From NCBI GenBank assembly GCA_964483785.1, contig CAZACW010000066.1:1-12293 (forward strand): DNA of 12,293 nucleotides, written 5' to 3'. Shown here piece after piece: positions 1-6,810 of this stretch. The notes below the pieces were generated by a model. The model made no database searches. It worked only from the letters and a program-made list of their open reading frames with translations, and had not been told where the DNA came from. The number at the start of each line of letters is the position of its first letter. Positions within the stretch are counted from its first letter, which is position 1. Made by a program: the position numbers and the translations under genes. Source of the DNA: JABDGZ01 sp964483785 (GTDB lineage: Bacteria; Omnitrophota; Gorgyraeia; Zapsychrales; Fredricksoniimonadaceae).

Positions 1-1212
1 GCCGCCTCCTGCCGGGCCCGGGGCGAAAAGGCCGTGTGGCGGGGCTTCAACCCCCCGCCGGGGACGATCAGGAACGTTGAGCTGGCCATCATCGGGCACG
101 CCTATGACAAGGGCTGGATCAGGCCGTTGAAGGGCATCCGGCGCACCGGCCTGAAGGCCGCGGTGATCGGCTCCGGGCCCGCGGGCCTGGCTTGCGCGGA
201 TGAGCTCAATAAAATGGGACATAAGGTCACGGTCTTTGAAAAGAACGAGATGCTCGGCGGGCTTTTGACCTTAGGGATCCCGGATTTTAAGCTGGAGAAA
301 TGGATCGTCGAGCGCCGGGTCAAACGCATGGAAGAAGAAGGCGTGGTTTTTAAGACCAAGACCCATGTCGGCGTCGATATCAGCGCCAGGGAACTGCGCG
401 GGAAATTCGATGCCCTCATTTTGTGCGGCGGCGCCGAAGCTGGACGGGAATTGCCGGTCCCCGGCCGCGAGCTCGACGGCGTGCACCAGGCCATGTATTA
501 TCTGCCCCAGCAAAACCTGCGCAACCTTAAATTGGCGCCGGAAGGGTTCATGGCCGCGTATGCAGGAGAAATCCTGCAGGTGAAGCCGCCGGCCCAGGAA
601 GAGGTCACGGCCAAGGGCAAGAAGGTGATTGTGTTGGGCGGAGGGGACACGGGTTCGGACTGTGTGGGCACGGCCATCCGCCAAGGCGCTGTAAGCGTCC
701 AGCAATTGGAATTGATGCCCAAGCCGCCGCAGCAGCGTGCTCCGGACAATCCCTGGCCCAATTGGGCCTTTATCCTGCGCACCTCCAGTTCCCATGAGGA
801 GGGATGCGCGCGCGATTACAGCATTCTGACCAAACGTTTAAGCGGCACCAACGGCCGATTGAAGAAACTGCACGCCGTGCGCCTGCAATGGGCCAAGGAC
901 CCTGCCACCGGGCAGATGAAGATGAACGAGATCCCCGGATCCGAATTTGAATTGGATTGCGATTTACTGCTGTTGGCCCTGGGCTTTACCGGCCCGGTCA
1001 AACGCGGCATGCTGGAAGAATTGGGCGTGGCCTTGGACGGCCGCGGTAATGTCGCAGCCGACGCCGATAAAATGACCTCGGTGCCGGGCGTGTTTACCGC
1101 CGGTGACATGACCCGCGGCCAGTCTCTGGTGGTGTGGGCCATCCAGGAAGGCCGCGCGGCGGCCCAGGGCGTCCACCGCTATTTAACTTCACTCGTCCCT
1201 CAAAAAGCATAG
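1..1212 (+). CDS. gltD: Glutamate synthase (NADPH) small subunit, 5'-partial
   Basis: GltD passes electrons from NADPH through FAD to the large GltB subunit, which makes glutamate from glutamine and 2-oxoglutarate in the cytoplasm. The frame is open from base 1, so the true start lies upstream; about 400 residues are present of the roughly 450-500 usual for GltD. Visible motifs are the FAD Rossmann loop GSGPAGLA (about nt 169-192), the NADPH loop LGGGDTGSDC (about 634-663), and a C-terminal AGDMTRGQSLVVWAIQEGRA flavin motif (about 1099-1155). The two conserved cysteines expected just before the FNPPP-TI motif are missing in this reading (see findings); this looks like damaged sequence at the window edge and not biology. 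It could be another GltD-like pyridine-nucleotide oxidoreductase, but the motif order fits GltD well. No gltB is visible; it may lie upstream. Confidence 0.9.
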   Translation, partial: AASCRARGEKAVWRGFNPPPGTIRNVELAIIGHAYDKGWIRPLKGIRRTGLKAAVIGSGPAGLACADELNKMGHKVTVFEKNEMLGGLLTLGIPDFKLEKWIVERRVKRMEEEGVVFKTKTHVGVDISARELRGKFDALILCGGAEAGRELPVPGRELDGVHQAMYYLPQQNLRNLKLAPEGFMAAYAGEILQVKPPAQEEVTAKGKKVIVLGGGDTGSDCVGTAIRQGAVSVQQLELMPKPPQQRAPDNPWPNWAFILRTSSSHEEGCARDYSILTKRLSGTNGRLKKLHAVRLQWAKDPATGQMKMNEIPGSEFELDCDLLLLALGFTGPVKRGMLEELGVALDGRGNVAADADKMTSVPGVFTAGDMTRGQSLVVWAIQEGRAAAQGVHRYLTSLVPQKA

Positions 1213-1221
1213 GAGATCCTT

Positions 1222-1770
1222 ATGAAAAAAATGATCCTGATCTTAAGCGCGCTTTTGGCCTTGGCCGGATGCCAAAAACCGGCCAGTCAACAGCCGACCA
1301 TGGACCAACGCAAGGACATGGCCCATAAATTGATCTTAAAAAGCTTGAATGACCTGCAGAACAAGGACTTAAAGTCCACCTTCGAGGACCTGCAGAATTC
1401 CATCCGCGTCAACCCCGAGGAGCCGGAAGCGTATTTGCTGTTGGGCCAGATCCTGTTAAAGATCCAGGAATATGACCATGCCGTGGATTTCATGGACATG
1501 ACCGCCAAGACCTTTCCCAATGACGGCACGGTCTTTTATATGCTGAGCATCGCCAACCGGATGGCCGGCAAGAAACTGCCCGCGGTGCTCGCGGCCCGGC
1601 ACAGTTTTGAGCTGTTTCAGGCCAAGCAGGACAAGGACAATATGCTTAAGTCCGCGGCCCTTTTGCATGAAGTGATCGACATGCCGGAGAAGCCGGCACC
1701 GGCGCCTGCAGCCGCAGATGCGGCGGCCCCGTCCCAAAACACCGTGCCTCCGATGCAGGGGAATGATTAA
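1222..1770 (+). CDS. TPR-repeat lipoprotein, function unknown
   Basis: A 182-aa protein with a type II signal peptide: MKK, a hydrophobic run, then the lipobox L14-A15-G16-C17, so C17 should be lipidated. Residue 18 is Gln, not Asp, which under the usual Lol rule favours the outer membrane in a diderm (inference). Residues about 36-132 form helix-turn-helix units with TPR spacing: a weak unit at 36-65, the clearest at 68-99 (EAYLLLGQILLKIQEYDHA) and another at 102-132. The tail (155-182) is Ala/Pro-rich and probably disordered. The start is secure: AGGAG at 1211-1215 precedes the ATG and overlaps the end of the gltD stop. It lies 9 nt after gltD and 5 nt before the next exported TPR gene, so it is probably in one transcript with both. 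TPRs suggest a scaffold or assembly role, but no specific function can be assigned. Confidence 0.8.
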   Translation: MKKMILILSALLALAGCQKPASQQPTMDQRKDMAHKLILKSLNDLQNKDLKSTFEDLQNSIRVNPEEPEAYLLLGQILLKIQEYDHAVDFMDMTAKTFPNDGTVFYMLSIANRMAGKKLPAVLAARHSFELFQAKQDKDNMLKSAALLHEVIDMPEKPAPAPAAADAAAPSQNTVPPMQGND

Positions 1771-1775
1771 AAGTC

Positions 1776-2276
1776 ATGGGTCCCTGGCCCAAGGTTTTTT
1801 TGGTTGTGCTCTTGTCCCTGCCTTTGCCGGTGATGGCGCAAGGCCTGGCCGCCGCGCAAAAAAACCGGACCCAGGCCGATGCCTTGGAAGACCAGGGCGC
1901 CCAGGCCATTGACGACGGGGACATGGACAAGGGCTTAAGCGCCATGGCCCAGGCCCTGGATCTGGACCCCACGCCCATGAGGCATATGATGTACGGCAGC
2001 CTGCTCTTCGGCAACGGCGTTTCCGTGTTCAAGGACAGCGACCCCAAGAAAGGCGAAGCCATTCTGCACCAGGCCGAGGCGCAATTGCAGCAAGCCATCC
2101 AAGAGTTTAATCCCAGCAAAGACCAGGTCGCGTTAAGCCAGTGCTATTTTCTTTTAGGCGAAATGTACCGTAATGCTTTTGCCGATTTGGCCAAGGCCAA
2201 AGGGTATTATCAAAAGTCCGTGGAGCTCAATGATTATCCGGCGGCCAGGGACGCGCTGAAACAAATGACTTCATAA
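1776..2276 (+). CDS. Exported TPR-repeat protein, function unknown
   Basis: A 166-aa protein with a Sec signal peptide (hydrophobic residues 7-18, cleavage predicted after V19-M20-A21), so it should be periplasmic or secreted. The mature part is helical. One TPR-like unit spans about 34-65 (ALEDQGAQAIDDGDMDKGLS, ending LDLDP). A second lies around 119-150 (YFLLGEMYRNAFADLAKAKG followed by YYQKSVEL). The intervening segment, 66-115, carries a longer loop with GVSVFKDSDPKK. The start sits 5 nt after the lipoprotein stop without a strong Shine-Dalgarno, which suggests translational coupling. It resembles its upstream neighbour in architecture but not obviously in sequence. The family is not recognised; a scaffold or assembly role is only a guess from the TPR content. 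Confidence 0.75.
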   Translation: MGPWPKVFLVVLLSLPLPVMAQGLAAAQKNRTQADALEDQGAQAIDDGDMDKGLSAMAQALDLDPTPMRHMMYGSLLFGNGVSVFKDSDPKKGEAILHQAEAQLQQAIQEFNPSKDQVALSQCYFLLGEMYRNAFADLAKAKGYYQKSVELNDYPAARDALKQMTS

Positions 2277-2287
2277 AGGAGATTGGG

Positions 2288-3037
2288 TTGCTCCGGCGGC
2301 TGTTGATCATGATTTTTTGCTGGATGTTTTTGGGCAGGGCGGATTTCGCCCATGCCGGCGCCATGCTTTATCGCATCCAGCAGATGAAGGCCATGAAACA
2401 GCACCAGGCCGAGGCTGAATACCAGCGCTATATGGAGTCCAAGCAGGGGGGCCAGGGCCAAAAACAAGCGCAGTCCCAACAGCCCACCTATGACCAGAGC
2501 GTTGAGGCGCGTAATCAATCCATTGCCCAGGCCATTCTTGAGGAGCACCCGCCTTCAGATTCTCCGTCGGAAAATGTCCCCAGCCCCAACTCGCCTGCCC
2601 AGCCGCCGGCCGGCCGTACAGCGGCCGAAGGTCCTCAATCTGCCCCTGCCGTGCCCAGCGGCGATGATGTGCGGGACGTAAAGGACCTGACCGAAGTATG
2701 GAAAAAACTCGATGCCAAATCCACGGTGTGGCAGCTTTTGATCGATGACCAGGCCAAGGTCCTGACCGTGTCCGAATACCTCGGCCGTTTTCAGAGGCAG
2801 GGGGTGAAGATCGCCAATGCGCCCCAGCACTATGTCCAGATGATCGATGCGATGTCCACGGACAACCCCAAGATGCTGGACATGCCCTTTGGGGACCTGA
2901 TCAAGGTCTTGGCCATCATTGAATATGATTTTGACAACGGCATGGACAAGGACGCCCTGGCCAAAAAAGTCCTGGGCCAGGCAGGATTTGAGGCCAACAA
3001 AAAACGCTTCACCCAGCAGCCATCTCAGCAACAGTAA
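2288..3037 (+). CDS. Exported protein with Q/P-rich linker and conserved-looking C-terminal domain
   Basis: A 249-aa protein starting at TTG, chosen because AGGAG (2277-2281) lies 6 nt upstream and a signal peptide follows at once: MLRR, a hydrophobic stretch at residues 5-16, and cleavage predicted after A21-H22-A23. Mature residues 28-86 are Gln/Lys/Glu-rich and probably helical or coiled coil. Residues 87-125 form a Pro/Ser/Ala linker. Residues about 127-241 form a compact, mostly helical domain rich in Asp and aromatics, including VWKKLDAKSTVW, VLTVSEYLGRF and VLAIIEYDFDNGMDKDALA; a Gln-rich tail follows. The DFDNGMDKDAL stretch is acidic and might suggest metal binding, but it does not match a standard EF-hand spacing. 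The family is not recognised. It is 11 nt after the exported TPR gene and probably ends that operon. A 92-nt gap with a promoter then separates it from the toxin-antitoxin pair. Confidence 0.75.
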   Translation: MLRRLLIMIFCWMFLGRADFAHAGAMLYRIQQMKAMKQHQAEAEYQRYMESKQGGQGQKQAQSQQPTYDQSVEARNQSIAQAILEEHPPSDSPSENVPSPNSPAQPPAGRTAAEGPQSAPAVPSGDDVRDVKDLTEVWKKLDAKSTVWQLLIDDQAKVLTVSEYLGRFQRQGVKIANAPQHYVQMIDAMSTDNPKMLDMPFGDLIKVLAIIEYDFDNGMDKDALAKKVLGQAGFEANKKRFTQQPSQQQ

Positions 3038-3070
3038 GCGAAAATTCATCCTTGGCGCTGTTGATTTAGA

Positions 3071-3099
3071 TTGCACAAGCCATTGTTTTGATATATTCT
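3071..3099 (+). promoter_or_regulatory. Candidate sigma-70 promoter of the toxin-antitoxin operon
   Basis: TTGCAC at 3071-3076 and TATTCT at 3094-3099 are separated by 17 nt, in the AT-rich gap just upstream of the antitoxin. Both boxes match the consensus only partly (3/6 and 4/6). An overlapping TATATT at 3092-3097 is an alternative -10 with a 15-nt spacer. The position is right to drive the antitoxin and toxin, and possibly glpKD. Confidence 0.4.
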
Positions 3100-3107
3100 T
3101 AATCAAA
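3087..3107. promoter_or_regulatory. Inverted repeat overlapping the -10, candidate operator
   Basis: TTTGAT (3087-3092) and ATCAAA (3102-3107) are perfect inverted 6-mers around a 9-nt centre. The palindrome covers the candidate -10 box. Type II toxin-antitoxin operons are commonly autorepressed at palindromes in this position, so it is a plausible binding site for the antitoxin or the complex. This is inference from position only; in AT-rich DNA a 6-bp inverted repeat can arise by chance. Confidence 0.35.
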
Positions 3108-3129
3108 GCATTTGAAAAGGATGATCCAT

Positions 3130-3354
3130 ATGCGCAATGGAATTTCTATAGCGAATATATTAAAGCTGGGCATTTTAGAAAGGATCCGATTAGTTGAGGA
3201 TGTTTGGGACAGTGTCGCCGCTGTTCCGGATGCGGTCTCATTGACGGACAAGCAGAAGAAAGAGCTCGACCGACGGCTGACAGCCTACCATCATAATCCT
3301 TCCGCTGGTTCTCCCTGGAAAGAAGTCAAAAAAAGAATTTTATCAAGAAAATGA
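3130..3354 (+). CDS. Addiction-module antitoxin (unstable antitoxin family)
   Basis: A 74-aa protein resembling the 'putative addiction module component' family, short proteins paired with RelE/ParE toxins. Matching features are an N-terminal helix ILERIRLVEDVWDSVAA, a middle LTDKQKKELDRRL segment, and a C-terminal NPSAGSPWKEVKKRI segment, which in this family normally contacts the toxin. I prefer ATG 3130 because AAAAGG (3115-3120) lies 9 nt upstream and the resulting length suits the family; in-frame TTG 3112 and ATG 3121 are possible longer starts. Its TGA overlaps the toxin ATG in an ATGA junction, implying translational coupling. The DNA is AT-richer than its neighbours, which fits acquisition by transfer. 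Confidence 0.85.
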   Translation: MRNGISIANILKLGILERIRLVEDVWDSVAAVPDAVSLTDKQKKELDRRLTAYHHNPSAGSPWKEVKKRILSRK

Positions 3355-3656
3355 AATATGATCTTATTATCCGGCCAGAAGCTGAGCAAGATATTCAAGG
3401 TGCTTTTGGGTGGTATGAAGATCGCGTTTCCGGCCTTGGCAGGGAATTTTTGCGCTGCCTCGATGCAGCTTTGTCCCAAATCAACCGCTTTCCGACAGCC
3501 TACCCCGTCATCTATCAAAATATCCGCCGCAATTTGACCCGTCGGTTTCCTTTTGGCGTTTTTGATAGCGTAGATAAGCATAGCATCATTGTCCTTGCTG
3601 TTTTTCACGTGCACAGAGACCCGGCTTTATGGCAAAAACGGCATAGGGCCCCATAA
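3351..3656 (+). CDS. RelE/ParE-family type II toxin
   Basis: A 101-aa protein with the usual layout of the RelE/ParE superfamily: an N-terminal strand YDLIIRPEAEQDI, a helix with FGWYEDRVSGLGREFL, a second helix LDAALSQINRFPTAYPV, then RRNLTRRFPFGVF and the terminal strand IIVLAVFHVHRDPALW. Relatives act as mRNA interferases or gyrase poisons; the sequence does not decide which, though the RPEAE...WYE...GLG...FP pattern is common among proteins annotated RelE/ParE. The segment after FPF reads GVFDSVDK where relatives often have a Tyr-rich strand (for example YYRVE), so activity may be altered. It starts in an ATGA overlap with the antitoxin stop and ends 4 nt before glpK, so readthrough transcription into the glycerol genes is likely. 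Confidence 0.85.
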   Translation: MKYDLIIRPEAEQDIQGAFGWYEDRVSGLGREFLRCLDAALSQINRFPTAYPVIYQNIRRNLTRRFPFGVFDSVDKHSIIVLAVFHVHRDPALWQKRHRAP

Positions 3657-3660
3657 AATT

Positions 3661-5142
3661 ATGAAAAAATTTGTATTATCTATTGACCAAGGCACGACGG
3701 GCTCGAGGGCCTTTGTGTTCGATGCCCGGGGCCGGGTCGCGGCCAGCGCCTACCAGGAGTTCAAGCAGTATTACCCCAAGCCGGGCTGGGTGGAGCATGA
3801 TGCCGAGGAAATCTGGCAAAGCGTTGAAGCCGTGATCCGCAAGGCGGTCAAACGCTCCCGCATTAACCCCAAGGCCATTGCGGCCATCGGCATCACCAAT
3901 CAGCGCGAAACCACGGTGATCTGGGACCGCCGGACGCATAAGCCCTGCCACCGGGCTATTGTCTGGCAATGCCGCCGGACAGCAGAGGCCTGCGGCCGTT
4001 TAAAAAAGCACGGGGCCCTGTTTCGCCGCACCACAGGCCTGGTCCTGGACGCGTATTTTTCCGGCACCAAGATCCAGTGGCTTTTAGACCATGTGCCGGG
4101 ATTGCGGTCCAAAGCAAAAAAGGGCCGGGCCGCTTTCGGCACCATCGATTCCTGGCTTATTTATCGATTGACCGGCGGCGCCTCCCACACCACGGATTTC
4201 ACCAATGCCAGCCGCACCTTGATTTTCGATATCCGCACTAAGACCTGGAGCAGGCCCTTATTGAAAATTTTGAATATCCCTGATGAACTATTGCCCAAGG
4301 CCCTGCCTTCAGCGTCGGTGTTCGGCCGCACGTCCGGCCGATGCGCCGGCCTGCCGCAGGGCATCCCCATCCTGGCGGTGATGGGCGATCAGCAGGCCGC
4401 CCTGTACGGCCAGGGCTGTTTCACGCCGGGCACCGTCAAAAATACCTACGGCACCGGATGTTTTTTGCTTTTGAATACCGGAGGCCGGTGCGTGCATTCC
4501 CGTCACGGCCTATTGACCACGCTGGCCTGTGATGCCCAGGGCCGGCCGGTCTATGCCCTGGAAGGATCGGTGTTTATCGCCGGGGCCGTGGTCCAGTGGC
4601 TGAGGGATGAATTGAAATTGATCAAGGACTCAGCCTCGAGCGAAGGAGTCATTGCCGGATTAAAGGGCACCGACGGGGTGTACGTGGTGCCGGCCTTTGT
4701 GGGCTTAGGCGCCCCGTATTGGAATCCGCAGGCGCGGGGGCTGATTACCGGCCTCACCCGGGGAGCGGGTTTTAAACATCTGGTGCGCGCTTGCCTGGAA
4801 TCCATGGCGTATCAGACCAAGGATGTTTTTGATCTTATGGCCAGGGAATCCAGGCTCAAGATCAAGTCCCTGACCGTGGATGGAGGCGCTTGCCGCAATA
4901 ATTTTTTGATGCAGTTTCAGGCGGATATGCTGCGGGTCTCGATTGTCAGGCCCCATTTGGTTGATTCCACCGCCGCCGGCGCGGCCTTCCTGGCCGGTGC
5001 TGCGGCCGGCCTGTGGCAGCCGCGTAGTGTGCAGAGAATCAAGACCATTGACCGTGTCTTCAAACCCCGGATGCCGCCGGCTGAAGCAAAAGCCAAATAT
5101 GCCGGCTGGTCCCATGCCATCCGCCAGGCCCTGACCCCATGA
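3661..5142 (+). CDS. glpK: Glycerol kinase
   Basis: A 493-aa cytoplasmic FGGY-family kinase that phosphorylates glycerol to sn-glycerol-3-phosphate with ATP; E. coli GlpK is 502 aa. The N-terminal phosphate loop DQGTTGSRAFVFD spans 9-21. The predicted glycerol-contacting residues are present: R82 and E83 in TNQRETT, Y132 in YFSGTK and D243 in GDQQAALYGQG. The C-terminal half carries NTYGTGCF (261-268), the VGLGAPYW segment (347-354) and the nucleotide-site motif TVDGGACRNNFLMQFQAD (405-422). ATG 3661 gives the canonical MKKFVLSIDQGTTG start; an in-frame longer start at 3589 would only add residues overlapping the toxin gene. The Shine-Dalgarno is weak (AGGG at 3645-3648, 12 nt away), so coupling to toxin translation is possible. 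It overlaps glpD by ATGA. Confidence 0.97.
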   Translation: MKKFVLSIDQGTTGSRAFVFDARGRVAASAYQEFKQYYPKPGWVEHDAEEIWQSVEAVIRKAVKRSRINPKAIAAIGITNQRETTVIWDRRTHKPCHRAIVWQCRRTAEACGRLKKHGALFRRTTGLVLDAYFSGTKIQWLLDHVPGLRSKAKKGRAAFGTIDSWLIYRLTGGASHTTDFTNASRTLIFDIRTKTWSRPLLKILNIPDELLPKALPSASVFGRTSGRCAGLPQGIPILAVMGDQQAALYGQGCFTPGTVKNTYGTGCFLLLNTGGRCVHSRHGLLTTLACDAQGRPVYALEGSVFIAGAVVQWLRDELKLIKDSASSEGVIAGLKGTDGVYVVPAFVGLGAPYWNPQARGLITGLTRGAGFKHLVRACLESMAYQTKDVFDLMARESRLKIKSLTVDGGACRNNFLMQFQADMLRVSIVRPHLVDSTAAGAAFLAGAAAGLWQPRSVQRIKTIDRVFKPRMPPAEAKAKYAGWSHAIRQALTP

Positions 5143-6647
5143 TCCGCGACCTTGCCCGTTTGACTCAAGGACCCTTGGACCTTCTCGTCGTCGGCGCGGG
5201 GATCAATGGTGCCGCCATCGCCCATCTGGCTGCCGGCGCCGGCGCGCGCTCGGCCCTGCTGGAGAAGGGCGATTTTGCCGGCGGCACCTCCAGCAAATCC
5301 ACCAAACTCCTGCACGGCGGGATCCGCTATTTGGAAAACCTGGAGTTTGACCTGGTGCAAGAGTCCCTTAAAGAACGGCATATCCAGTGGCAGGCCGCGC
5401 CCCATCTGGTCAAGCCCTTGTCTTTCATCATTCCGGTGTACCGGCATGACCCGCGGCCGCTGTGGATGATGAAGGCGGGCGTCTGGCTTTATGATTTTTT
5501 GAGCGGCCGCTGCCGCATCGGCGCGCACCGGGCCTTGTCCGTCGATGAAATCCTGGCCTTGGCCCCGGGGATCCAGGCCGATGGCCTGGTCGGCGGGGTT
5601 GAATATTTCGATGCCCAGATGGATGATGCCAGGATCTGCCTGGAAAATGCGCTGATGGCGGATGCCAAGGGCGCCGCCGTGGCCAATTATGTCGAGGTGG
5701 TGGATTTTATCAAGGATGGCCGCGGCAAGGCCGTCGGCGTCAAGGCCAAGGACCTCTTAGGCGGGAATTTGCTCGAGATCAGGGCCAAGACGCTCATCGT
5801 GACAGCCGGGCCCTGGGCCGATGCCTTGATCCGCCTGGACCAGCCCCAGGCCGTTGGGCGCCTGCGCCTGACTAAGGGTGTGCACATTGTCTATGAGGAC
5901 CAGATAGCGCCCAGCGCCTTTTTACTGCAAAGCCGCTCGGACAGGCGCATATTTTTTGTGATCCCCTTCAAAGGCCATTCCTTGATCGGGACCACGGACA
6001 CCGACGATCAGCAGGGCCCGGAAAAGGTCAGGGCCGATGAGGCGGACATCCGCTATCTGCTGCAGGAGGCCTCCCGGGTCTTTCCCCATATCCGCTTTGA
6101 CCCTTCGAAAATCATTACCACCTTCGCGGGATTGAGGCCCCTGGTTGCTGACCAAGGCCATCCTTCGCGTGTTTCGCGCAAGCACAGCATCGAATGCAGC
6201 TCTTCCGGCATCTGGTTTGTCATGGGCGGAAAATACACCACCTACCGGGCCATTGCCGAGGAAGCTATTCAAAAAGCCATGCCGCATTTAAGCTCCCAAA
6301 TGCCTCATCCCTCGGAGTTTACCCTTTACGGCAGCGGCGCAGGCAATGAGGCGCTAAAGTTGTTAAGCCAGCGCTTTGATCTGCCCATGGAGCTGGTCAA
6401 ACATGTGCAGGGGATTTACGGCAGCCGGTTTTCCGATGTGCTGGCGCTGGCCAAGGGCCAGGCGTCTTTAAAAGCAAAGATCTGCACCTGTTCGGATACC
6501 ATTGCGGCCCAGATCGTCTATGCGCGGGACGTTGAGATGGCCCAGACGCCCGAGGACGTGATCGAGCGCAGGCTCGGATTGTCCTATCTGCCTTGCCTCA
6601 GCGGTGATTGCCGAAAATTTATCAATGCCATGTTTTTGCGTCCTTGA
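5139..6647 (+). CDS. glpD: FAD-dependent glycerol-3-phosphate dehydrogenase
   Basis: A 502-aa flavoprotein (E. coli GlpD is 501 aa) that oxidises glycerol-3-phosphate to dihydroxyacetone phosphate and passes electrons to quinones at the inner face of the cytoplasmic membrane. The Rossmann motif VVGAGINGAA lies at 17-26. The GlpD/DAO signature GGTSSKSTKLLHGGIRYLE spans about 48-66. VIPFKGHSLIGTTDTD, TTFAGLRPL and MGGKYTTYRAIAEEA follow in family order, and the C-terminal helical domain is present. It begins inside the glpK stop codon (ATGA), so the two enzymes are translationally coupled and complete the glycerol-to-glycolysis route. No glpF transporter or glpR regulator is visible in this window. 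There is no clear intrinsic terminator right after it; a GC-rich hairpin begins 65 nt downstream. Confidence 0.96.
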   Translation: MIRDLARLTQGPLDLLVVGAGINGAAIAHLAAGAGARSALLEKGDFAGGTSSKSTKLLHGGIRYLENLEFDLVQESLKERHIQWQAAPHLVKPLSFIIPVYRHDPRPLWMMKAGVWLYDFLSGRCRIGAHRALSVDEILALAPGIQADGLVGGVEYFDAQMDDARICLENALMADAKGAAVANYVEVVDFIKDGRGKAVGVKAKDLLGGNLLEIRAKTLIVTAGPWADALIRLDQPQAVGRLRLTKGVHIVYEDQIAPSAFLLQSRSDRRIFFVIPFKGHSLIGTTDTDDQQGPEKVRADEADIRYLLQEASRVFPHIRFDPSKIITTFAGLRPLVADQGHPSRVSRKHSIECSSSGIWFVMGGKYTTYRAIAEEAIQKAMPHLSSQMPHPSEFTLYGSGAGNEALKLLSQRFDLPMELVKHVQGIYGSRFSDVLALAKGQASLKAKICTCSDTIAAQIVYARDVEMAQTPEDVIERRLGLSYLPCLSGDCRKFINAMFLRP

Positions 6648-6712
6648 AGAAAGGCATTTTTTAAGCTGCCATCACCTTTTTGCTTACGCGGACATTGTAT
6701 TTCCCTCGCAGA

Positions 6713-6745
6713 CCGCTCGCCGTGCTCCAGCGGCGCGGCGAGCGG
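6713..6745. repeat. GC-rich inverted repeat / hairpin
   Basis: CCGCTCGCCG (6713-6722) and CGGCGAGCGG (6736-6745) are perfect 10-bp inverted arms. The stem can extend inward four more pairs (two of them G-T) to leave a 5-nt loop CCAGC. It lies 65 nt after glpD. No U-rich tract follows directly (the first TTTT is at 6759-6762), so a classical intrinsic terminator is doubtful. A REP-like or otherwise dispersed palindrome, or a 3'-end-protecting mRNA hairpin, are alternatives. Confidence 0.6.
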
Positions 6746-6787
6746 CCTGCCCGGGCCGTTTTGCCGAGTCTTTTAATGGCAAACCCC

Positions 6788-6810
6788 CAACGCTTAACTT
6801 ACCAGCGTTG
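6788..6810. repeat. Short inverted repeat in the spacer
   Basis: CAACGCT (6788-6794) and AGCGTTG (6804-6810) are perfect 7-bp arms around a 9-nt loop. On its own this is weak, but it is the last of a series of paired elements downstream of the large GC hairpin. Confidence 0.35.

Noticed and set aside
2555..3106. Minus-strand open frame opposite the third exported protein
   Set aside because: The + strand gene there has a Shine-Dalgarno, a signal peptide and a coherent domain; the reverse frame has none of these.
3562..3590. Possible internal promoter for glpK within the toxin (TTGATA, 17 nt, ATCATT)
   Set aside because: The -10 match is poor and the region is simply AT-rich; not enough to call, though it would matter for the toxin-antitoxin/glp linkage.
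3589..3660. In-frame upstream start for glpK at 3589
   Set aside because: It would add 24 residues overlapping the toxin gene without similarity to GlpK; ATG 3661 gives the canonical N-terminus.
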